Shown piece after piece: positions 56,612-64,000 of a stretch of DNA of 64,000 nucleotides; the stretch's first letter is position 1; every line of letters starts with the position of its first letter. The position numbers were made by a program, and so were the translations under genes. The stretch spans positions 10,575,294 to 10,639,293 of the forward strand of contig NC_084834.1 of assembly GCF_033115175.1 (NCBI RefSeq), written 5' to 3'. This DNA is from Lepus europaeus. Its lineage: Eukaryota; Chordata; Mammalia; Lagomorpha; Leporidae. Under the pieces are notes generated by a model, which saw only the letters and a list, made by a program, of their open reading frames with translations, had not been told where the DNA came from and searched no databases.

Positions 56612-57335
56612 ACAAGATGGACAGGATTATTTAATGACATAGGAAAATAATATGCTTTCAAACAAGATGGTCACAATAGGGAAGCATGAATTCATTTTGA
56701 CAAAAAAAAATTTAAAAAACTATGAACACACATACATAAATCTGGAAGGTCACGCGCCAAAATCTCAAGAGTGCTTATGCTCACTCTTGTTTAGTGATTA
56801 AATCTTGCCTTTGCTTTTGTGTATTTTTTGAAACATGATTATTTACGAAGCAAGAAAAACAAGGTCCTGTTGAAATAGTTATTAAGCGTCAGGAGTGAAG
56901 AAACCAGGAGCCCTGCAGCCAAGGTGTAACATCCCGGTCAGGTCCAGCCAGGGAGACAGTAGTCCAGTGCAGAGGTGGAACACTGGGCTGTCCTTTCATC
57001 CTGGAATGCTACTTATCAAACCGTTTCCTCTGCGGCTCCTGGTCTCAGTGGACTTAATGTGGCTTTAAATATTAGCTGGCCAAACAGCAAAACTATGCTA
57101 GATACTCTGGTTTTGAACCGCAAAATATACTTATTTTGTATGTACATACTACACAAAACTGAAAGCAAGTGTTCCTGACACAAAAAACCTCACTACAGCA
57201 CTGACTGCTATTTTATGACTTTGTTGATTTCCAGTTTTCACTGCCAACCTTTTTTTTGTTTCACAGACCTGGAAGAGTTACTCTTTCTCACTAACAGTAA
57301 TGCAGGTCAAGCCCTGTATATAGGCAGGTTGGCTT
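56581..57335 (-). mobile_element. Retrocopy of an unidentified transcript
   Basis: A 755-base insertion in the old L1 between identical 15-base duplications TTGGTCCATAGTTTT at 56566-56580 and 57336-57350. The left edge is T5, (GTT)n, T-rich and 'ACAAGATGG', i.e. an A-rich/(AAC)n tail on the minus strand. The body resembles neither L1 nor a SINE. Read on the minus strand it ends CATTAAATAATCCTGTCCATCTTG before the A-tail; ATTAAA at about 56632 fits a poly(A) signal. No long minus-strand frame exists, so it is probably mostly 3'UTR. The parent gene is not recognised. The duplications and tail are seen directly; the processed-copy origin is inferred. Confidence 0.85.
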
Positions 57336-57460
57336 TTGGTCCATAGTTTTCTTGTCATATCTCTTTCTGGTATCATAGAATTAGTTGAAAATAATTTTCT
57401 CCCTTTCTGGTTTTGAAAGATTTTGTGAAGTACTGCCATTAATTCACCTCAAATAGTGCT

Positions 57461-58183
57461 ACTCCCCAAGTATCTGCTCCAATTCTGTTCTCGTATAGAC
57501 TCCTTTAATGACCTAATCCGTACTCATAGTATTAACCTGAGAGATCATCAATGCAAACTTCTTTCATGAGTTCTGTATTTCTTTTTACAACTGCTTCCTA
57601 GTTACCTGTTCTTAAGTGTTCATTGGTGTTCCAAACACCTAATTTGCCCTAAGTGTTAGCGGAATAAAGGCCACCCAATTGCATGAGAGACACAGACTTG
57701 CCTGCACCTACTATGCTCCCACACACAGTCAATAATCCCAAAATCTTAGGAGCATCACCTCCTAAATCTCTCTTACACCTTTCTTCTATTCTCCTTGGAC
57801 ACAGTCACTGCTTCTCACTTTGATTAAACAGTTCACTCAGCAATTCCTTTTGCTCTTGTTTGTGAGCCAGTCCTGATTAAGTGTTACAAGCGGAAATCAT
57901 CATTTGGAATATGGCAGGTGGTCACGATTCTGTCCTCTGCTTTTGCAAAGAGGTCTTTAATAAGTAGAAGGCAGCACCCTCCCAAGAGGCCTGGCTTTTA
58001 CAGCCGCACGTCATCCTGATAAACAGTAATAGCAGGTACTCTATTGGTATTTAGTTTCTTTTTTTTTATTCCTTGATAATGTAAAAGCTCTGCCTAAGGT
58101 CAATACCATGCTTTTTCCATTAATAATGCATCCTGTCCTTAATTATTTCCTGTAAGGGTGCTGTAAAATTTAGCAGCTCGGAA
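57461..58183. other. Unassigned, possibly L2-related
   Basis: About 720 bases. Sequence at 57730-57850 (CCCAAAATCTTAGGAGCATC, CTCTCTTACACC) weakly resembles L2 but I cannot confirm it. No gene seen. Confidence 0.35.
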
Positions 58184-58387
58184 CTGGGGTTCTGGCATAG
58201 CAGGTTAAGCTGTTGTCCCCAATGCCAGCATTCCATAGGGACACCGGTTCAAGTCCAAGCTCCCTGCTAACCCACTGGGAGACTCAGAGGAAGTGCCTGG
58301 CTCCTGGCTCCTGGCTCCTAGCTTCAGCCTGGCCCAGCCCCAGCTGTTGCAACTATTTTGGAAGTAAACCAGTTGGTGGAAAATCAA

Positions 58388-58427
<40 letters not shown>

Positions 58428-58455
58428 GCCTTACAAATAAGTATTTTTTAAAAAT
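58184..58455 (+). mobile_element. C-SINE type B, internally deleted
   Basis: GGGGTTCTGGCATAGCAGG head, CGGTTCAAGTCCAAGC B box, then a deletion of the middle; CTCCTGGCTCCTGG repeats are followed by (CT)n and CTTACAAATAAG. Confidence 0.9.
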
Positions 58456-59874
58456 TTTATCAACTATTCCTCCAAAGTCTTAGATCGACCAAAAAATTAA
58501 TCATTTATATACTAATGTCAAAAACATACACGAGAAATGATCTTTTAGTGACATAATTTTCTTTAACTTGTCATTGAATGGCTGCCTATAACATTTCCCT
58601 AAAATATAATCTGAAAAAATAAATGGTTTTAAAAGAAAAGTTAAAACCTCGAATGCAAATATATCTACACATTAAGACCCAGGGAAAGAAAAATATGGCA
58701 GATAAGAAATAGAAATTATATTCACAGCCCTAGCCCTCAGAAAGTTAAGTGTAATGTATTTGCTTGATGAATGAAGGTTGTAGTTAAAATCATAAAAAGC
58801 AATTACAATGACATTTTCAACCATCTGTATGTACAATGCCAACTGTGCTGAGATACCCACAGTTATATACTTAAAATAACTGCTGTTAATAAAAGTGCCT
58901 GTTAAAAAATACATCAGTTCACTTTACAAATGAAACTACAGTTAATACCAATTATCGGTTGTCATGGTAACAGCTGAACGCTAAAAGGTGGGTATTTTGC
59001 TCCTTTGGCTTCTTCACTCCGCTCCCTGGATGGTGCTGTCGTCGGCATGCAAAGTTAAACATCTAGGAGATTACAAGGCCAGGGTCAGACATTTTCCCAT
59101 AGGCATTTACATTATCGTCATGAATGTTATCTTGCAGCACTATTAATTATGTGTGATTGCCTCCTTGTCTAGTTTTGAAAGCAAATAATTACAGAGTATT
59201 TATATCCTGAAGCATTCCTATATTGCTAGTTTGAAAGTTATTCCTCACAATACTGTGAAATTTCTCCCATTATCCAAAGAAATAACTTTAAAATTTCAAA
59301 GGTCTGTACAGCCATTCCCTTTCATATAAATTATACACAAAATTTAAAAGTCAAAACCAATGTTATATATGAGCCTCTATAAGAATCACTTTCAGGTAAC
59401 TTTTCTGTTTTCTGATTTTTGTAAACTTTAAATATATATTTGCCAGAGAAATTTTAGTGCAAACTAATTTTCTTAGTATGATGTTTGTGTCTTTTTTTAA
59501 ATCATCTTAACATTTTAATTGTGTAAATAATGAAAACTTTGGAACTACGGTGTAGCAAAAAGTAACATTTAAGCTCAAATTTCCTCACACTTGCTATAAA
59601 TTGAATGCATGGTATAAAATGGCTTTTAAAATTTTAGTCTTTAGAAATCTTTTGTAGGTGGAAAATATATATACATATATATTCATTTTTTTACAATTTC
59701 TGGTGGTCACTATGATTTGCTTATGATTAGTCATAGAAGGATCAGAACAATTGTTGGTGAAGAAATCAGGGATGAGCGAGACCTGTGGTCCCTGGACAGC
59801 TGACACCAGCAACCACTGGTGGCATGGCAGATCTTTGGCAGGTGGAGCCTAGTCATCTTTTTTTCATATATAAG
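58456..59874. other. Repeat-free segment, candidate regulatory DNA
   Basis: About 1.4 kb with no recognised repeat or credible ORF. It contains an RFX-type X-box next to an E-box at 58958-58976 and a GC-richer patch at 58980-59060. Several TAAT cores follow near 59140. Regulatory role is inference. Confidence 0.4.
58958..58971 (+). promoter_or_regulatory. X-box (RFX-type) motif
   Basis: GTTGTCATGGTAAC is close to the palindromic X-box GTTGCCATGGCAAC bound by RFX factors. It is followed without a gap by the E-box CAGCTG (58971-58976). The surrounding sequence is repeat-free. Binding is a prediction from the motif alone. Confidence 0.45.
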
Positions 59875-60187
59875 ATTTGTATAATTATGGGTTTGAAAGG
59901 CAGAGTGACAGAGAGAGAGGTAGAAAGAGAGAGAGAAAACTCTCCCATCAGCTGGTTTACTCCACAAAGCCCAGGGCTTGTCCAGGCTGAAGCCAGGAGC
60001 CAGGAAAGCCATCCTGGTCTCCCACATGGATGGCAGAGCCCAAGCGCTTGGGTCATCTTCTGCCGCTTTCCCAGGCACAGTAGCAGGGAGATGGATCAGG
60101 AGCGGAGCAAACAGGACTCAATCGAAGTGTCACTCTGATATGAACTGCAAGCAGCGACTTAGGGCACTGTGCCACAGTGCTGGCCCT
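59875..60187 (-). mobile_element. C-SINE type B
   Basis: GTTTGAAAGGCAGAGTGACAG at the tail side, GA-rich tract, and reversed head CACTGTGCCACAGTGCTGGCCC. The A-tail is degraded. Confidence 0.9.
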
Positions 60188-61127
60188 GGTAGTGTGCGTG
60201 AGCCAGTCCTGCAGCCTAGACAGATGCATGCGTGTGAAGTCTGAGAAGCCTGCACTAGACCAGGGCTGCACAAACACTTGTCTGTGGACTGCTTCATAGC
60301 TAAACCATACCAGTTCACACTAGGGAGGAAAACTGCAGCTGGCGGCAATTTCTTAGCAAATATCATACTTCAACATGTTCTGGTACTTAACTGTATCTCA
60401 AATTACTAAACTGATGCTGATAAAGTCTCTCTTTAAGGCCTTTTTTGAGAAAAATTCAAAGTCTGCAGTCCTAAGTTCATTCTTAATATTTCTTTGGTGT
60501 TGCATGGGAGTGGGGTTTATCACTGGGCGGTGATAAAGACACTACAGGGTCAAGGTCAAGCCCTTTCATTCACAGTGGGAAATAGAGCAAGCAGGATCCA
60601 GGAAACTTCTTTAAATCAGACAACTACCCACAACACAGAGAGGGACAAGATGCCAGGTCTCCACCATGGAACCCACAGTCATCTCATTATTTTATTCTCT
60701 CACCATAGAACCATAGATGGCAGGGCCCATTTTAAAGGTACATGATTTGACAGAATCTAGAAACACGTATAGCAGGATCTATCACGGTACAGCAGGAGTT
60801 AAAAATGATGTCTCAAGTGAAGCACGGAAGAGATTTCATCAGAAAAGCGGCTACTAGGGGTGAGTGAGTCCTCCTGGATCAAAGGAGGCTCTGCCCAGGA
60901 ATGAGACCGTGAGGGATGATACGACCACACCCACCAGCATGGAGACCACACCCGCCAGCTTCACTCAATTTCTCCTTCCAGACTAAGATTGCCTCTTTCT
61001 GCACATTATGCTAAGAAAGCACAGAGAATTCAAATTCACTCATAGCAATGACCTGACCGACTCTCACTTAAAATTGAGATTCAGTGATGACAAGCTAATA
61101 AAAATAAATCAAATTAGGGACTCATTT
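60188..61127. other. Unassigned DNA
   Basis: About 940 bases with mixed base composition. Overlapping short frames on both strands have no known signature. No repeat recognised. Confidence 0.45.
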
Positions 61128-61141
61128 AAAATCTAATTTCT

Positions 61142-61492
61142 GGCCTGCGCCGTGGCTCAACAGGCTAATCCTCCGCCTTGTGGCGCCAGCACACAGGGTC
61201 CTAGTCCCGGTAGGGCGCCGGATTCTGTCCCGGTTTTCCCTCTTCCAGGCCAGCTCTCTGCTGTGGCCAGGGAGTGCAGTGGAGGATGGCCCAAGTCCTT
61301 GGGTCCTGCACCCCATGGGAGACCAGGAGAAGCACCTGGCTCCTGCCATCGGATCAGCGCCGTGCGCCGGCCACAGTACGCCGGCCGTGGTGGCCATTAG
61401 AGGGTGAACCAACGGCAAAGGAAAACCTTTCTCTCTGTCTCTCTCCCTCTCACTGCCCACTCTGCCTGTCAAAAAAAAAATAATAATAAAAT
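61142..61492 (+). mobile_element. C-SINE type A with target duplication
   Basis: A box TGGCTCAACAGG at 61153-61164 and B box GGTCCTAGTCC at 61197-61207. Tail CACTGCCCACTCTGCCTGTC and A-rich end. Target duplications AAAATCTAATTTCT at 61128-61141 and 61493-61506. Confidence 0.96.
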
Positions 61493-61506
61493 AAAATCTA
61501 ATTTCT

Positions 61507-61830
61507 AGGATCATGCATTTGCTGCAGGAGTTAAGATACCCACATACCATACTGGAGTGCCTGGATTTCAGCCCCAGCTCTGCTTCTGATTCCAGGTTCC
61601 TGCTAATTGTACCCTGGGAGGCAGCAGGTGATGGCCCCAGAGGCTGAGTCTCCCATGTGAGAGACACTGGATACAGTTCTAGGTACCTGGCATTTGGAGA
61701 CTGCACCAGTAGATGGAAAAAAGATCTCTCTCTCTCTCTCTCTCCCCCCCTCTCTCCCTCTCTCTCTCTTTCTCTGTGTGTGTGTGTGCATGCATGCATG
61801 TCCCTCTTTTTTCTTTTTCAAATAAAATGT
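61507..61830 (+). mobile_element. C-SINE type C with complex microsatellite
   Basis: Diverged body (GCATTTGCTGCAGGAGTTAAG, GATTTCAGCCCCAGC, AGGTACCTGGCATTTGG) ends in (CT)n, C-rich, (GT)n and (GCAT)n at about 61727-61800 and TTTTTCAAATAAAATG. Confidence 0.82.
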
Positions 61831-61849
61831 TTTTTATTTTTCATTTTTG

Positions 61850-61960
61850 CAAAGTTTATTTTTTTATTTATTTGAAGGGTAGAGTAATAGAGAGGCAGGG
61901 GGAGACACACACAGAGGGAAAGACAGAGTTTCTCCCCAAAATCCACTCCCTCAACTTTCC
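61850..61960 (-). mobile_element. C-SINE tail fragment
   Basis: Reversed tail TTTATTTTTTTATTTATTTGAAGGG and a GA-rich tract; the SINE body is missing. Confidence 0.65.
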
Positions 61961-62019
61961 CCCACACACTCCCATTAGTAATCAGCTCTTTCCAGATTTA
62001 ACTGGAAAATTGAGTGATC

Positions 62020-62835
62020 ACCTCTGATCCATCTTTTTGTCTGTATCCCACATCCAATTTCTCTGTAAATCGAGTTACCTCTGCCTTCAGAATCTAAACA
62101 TCTTGCCACCCTTACTGCTGTTTTCTTGGCTCTGATTGTGGCGTAGTTCAGTCTCCTAACTTCTCTACTTGCCTTCTCCCTTGCTGTCCTGTGTACTACC
62201 ATTCACCCGATAACGAGATCCATTCAAATAAAACCCAAGTCCGATCACATCACTCCGGCTATGAGCTTCTGACCCCTCCTGGAGGGAGAGCAGACGGCTT
62301 CACTGTCACCTACGGATCTCATGATGGGCCTGCACTTGCCATCCTCTGATCTTCCTGTCTACCACTGTCTTCTGTCTCCTCAACTACATAGACACCAGGC
62401 TCCTGCTAATATCTTGAACGTGCCAGGAACACTTTAAGTTAGGAAACATTGGTCTGGCTCTTTCCAAAGCACAAAACACATTTCTCCAAAATAGCTTTAT
62501 GGGATGTTCCGCCACCTCCTGTAAGTCATTACCCAAAAGTCATTTTCTCAGTGACTCTCCCCTTCCACCAGGTGTTCAATAGGCTACCATTTCCAGATGG
62601 AGAGTTTCCCCATCACAGCACGCCATCTTTCCTCCTCCACCCCCCGCTGTGTTTTCCCCAGGGTAGTTATACTAGCTGATAGTTTTATATTTTACATTTT
62701 ATCTTACTGGCACTCTTCCTCTTCTAGAATTTAGCCTTATGAAGGAAGTATTTTATTGGTTAATTTCACAGCTACATCTTTCCTCAGCACCCATAGCAGT
62801 ACCTGACCCACAAGGACACAGTCAGTAATTAATGA
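62020..62835 (+). mobile_element. L2 LINE 3' end
   Basis: Ordered L2 blocks: CATCCAATTTCTCTGTAAATC (62052), AAATAAAACCCAAGTCCGATCACATCACTCC (62227), GAACGTGCCAGGAACAC (62416), CCATTTCCAGATGGAGAG (62588), TCTAGAATTTAGCC (62724) and CCATAGCAGTACCTGACCC (62791). Heavily mutated, as expected for this ancient family. Confidence 0.75.
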
Positions 62836-63452
62836 TTACATTAATTATCAAGGGTTTTTTTTTTTTTTTTTGGGAGCATATTCTTCTGGAAATTTGCCTT
62901 GGGAAAAAAAATGAAGAAGGGAGAGTCCCTCTGCTGCCAGACTCAGGGGCTTGGAGAAAGGTTCTGAGCCTATGGCTTTCATCTGTAACACACATGCACC
63001 TAACTGTTCCAACCATGGGCACCCAGCGGCCTCCCTTACTCATGATAGACACCTTCCAGACATTTCTCAGATGCCTGAAACTGCAGGTAGGACCAAACCT
63101 TACTAACACACACTGATTCTTTCCTACACATACATACCTATGACAAAGCTTAATTGATAATTTAGGCACACTGGAGACGAACAATAATGACTAACAATAG
63201 AGTAGAATAATCATGATAACATGCTATTAATATAGGCCACTTAAAACATGAATTATTTGTTTATGGAATTTTCCATTATCATTTTCAAACTGAGATTGAA
63301 CACAGGTCAAAAACTGGAAAACTACACCTCAAGTAGGGGAAGACTAGTGTGTTTTCATAAGCAGAACCAGGAATCCCTTACCCATGCAAAAAAATCATTT
63401 AGAGATTAAAAATATAAAATGCTTAGTACATTTGAAGTTCAGATAAACTTGG
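62836..63452. other. Unassigned DNA
   Basis: About 620 bases. Frames open on both strands at 62822-63184 and 62832-63116 have no recognised domain. A T-run lies at 62855-62870. Confidence 0.45.
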
Positions 63453-63791
63453 TTTTTTTTAAGATTTATTTTAAAGACAGTTACAGAGAGAGTGAGGGAG
63501 AAAGAGAGAGAGAGACAGAGAGAGACAGAGACAGAGAGAGGTCTTCCATCCTCTAGGTCATTCCCCCAGGTGGCCACAATGGCCAGTGTTGGGTCAGGTC
63601 AAGCCAGGAGCCAGGAGCTTCATCTAGGTTTCCAGCATGGAGAGCAGGGCCATCTTTTGCTGCTTTTCTCAGGTCATTAGCGTGGAGTTGGATCAGAAGT
63701 GGAGCAGTTCTGCAGGACATGAACCAGTGCCCATATGGGATGCCAGCTTTGCAGTCGGCGGCTTTACCCACTCTGCCACAACACCAGCCCC
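63453..63791 (-). mobile_element. C-SINE type B
   Basis: TTTTTTTTAAGATTTATTTTAAAG reversed tail, long (AG)n tract at 63486-63540, reversed head TCTGCCACAACACCAGCCCCC. Confidence 0.93.
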
Positions 63792-63802
63792 CAGACAAAC
63801 AA

Positions 63803-64000
63803 CATTTTTTAAACTATTTATTTATTTGAAAGGCAGAGAGACAGACAGAGATCCAATCCACTGGTTCATCCTTGAGTGTCTACAATATCTGGAGGTAGGT
63901 CAGGGATGAAGTACCCAGGAATTCAATCCAGGTCTCCCACTTGGTTGGCAGTAACCCAGTTATGTAAGTTGTCACCTCTGCCTCCCAAGGCCACATGAAT
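63803..64000 (-). mobile_element. C-SINE type C, cut by window end
   Basis: Reversed tail ACTATTTATTTATTTGAAAGGCAGAGAG and reversed body GGTTCATCCTTGAGTGTC; the head lies beyond the window. Confidence 0.78.

Larger units (their letters stand above)
53640..57460 (-). mobile_element. Old L1 (L1M-like) with three insertions
   Basis: Complement of L1M ORF2 in order: TTGTTGCTGAGTACTCG (53893), GGTAGATACCTAGGTATAG (54055), GTGCTTATTGGCCACAC (54322), GTATGTGGATATCCAATTGTCC (54738), TTAAATTTATTCCC (55198), TTATTCTATTAAGATATTATATTAC (56081) and TTCATGAATGATATTGGTCC (56553). It is split by an L1 3' end, a SINE and a retrocopy. No open frame survives. Confidence 0.82.

Noticed and set aside
61122..61799. 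225-codon minus-strand open frame
   Set aside because: It reads through the antisense of two C-SINEs (61142-61492 and 61507-61830); the SER/ARG/GLU-rich part is the translated CT microsatellite.
62822..63184. 120-codon minus-strand ORF
   Set aside because: It spans a T-run, overlaps an equally long plus-strand frame and matches nothing known; I could not support a gene.
1..64000. A prokaryotic defence, phage or biosynthetic system
   Set aside because: No operon-like gene order, Shine-Dalgarno sites or dense coding; the repeat content is entirely mammalian.

Overview
This window is vertebrate nuclear DNA from a lagomorph, most likely rabbit (Oryctolagus) or a close relative. The diagnostic signal is about forty copies of the tRNA-derived lagomorph C-SINE on both strands. 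I find no intact protein-coding gene, no structural RNA gene, no CRISPR array and no bacterial, plasmid or viral gene order. Long open frames are either LINE-1 remnants or SINE read-through. The window is therefore intergenic or deep-intronic sequence, and its story is a layered record of retrotransposition.

Layout. 0-10 kb: scattered C-SINEs, a minus-strand L1 3'UTR (4.1 to about 5.6 kb) and an isolated L1 5'UTR-like insertion with an (AAAG)n tail and 14-bp target duplications (6112-6905). 10.3-16.5 kb: one old L1 whose 5' half is inverted relative to its 3' half, carrying nested SINEs. 17-28 kb: a MIR, old L1 pieces, a Tigger-like DNA transposon, an MLT2-like LTR, and a 1.6-kb stretch without recognised repeats (22.3-23.9 kb). 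28-31.5 kb: SINEs, an MLT1-like LTR and a palindromic MITE split by a SINE. 31.5-37.3 kb: the longest and best-preserved L1 (minus strand), with damaged endonuclease and reverse transcriptase regions and a young SINE inside ORF2. 37.3-40.7 kb: SINEs and unassigned DNA. 40.7-46.3 kb: two plus-strand L1s, one carrying two SINEs and a second, small 5'-inverted L1. 47-53.6 kb: a 760-bp L1 insertion with 15-bp target duplications, MITE copies, old L1, SINEs and a small hydrophobic ORF. 53.6-57.5 kb: an old minus-strand L1 interrupted by a short L1 3' end, a SINE and a 755-bp retrocopy of an unidentified transcript (15-bp target duplications). 58-64 kb: SINEs, a repeat-poor stretch with an RFX-type X-box (about 58.96 kb) and an L2 3' end.

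How the parts relate. The L1 copies supply the machinery family that moves the C-SINEs and makes retrocopies. Target-site duplications here tie the L1, SINE and retrocopy insertions to L1-type target-primed reverse transcription. Nesting gives relative age: L2/MIR, MLT LTRs and divergent L1s are oldest; type B SINEs (head GGGGCCAGCACTGTGG, tail TTTCAAATAAATAAATCTTTAAA) and mid-age L1s follow; type A SINEs (head GGCTCAACAGGCTAATCC, tail CTGTCCACTCTGCCTGTC then poly-A) are youngest, sitting inside L1s with clean target duplications. 'Type C' below means an older, more divergent C-SINE variant. Family names come from remembered consensus patterns, not from a database search; SINE and old-L1 boundaries are good to roughly 10-50 bases unless target duplications are given.
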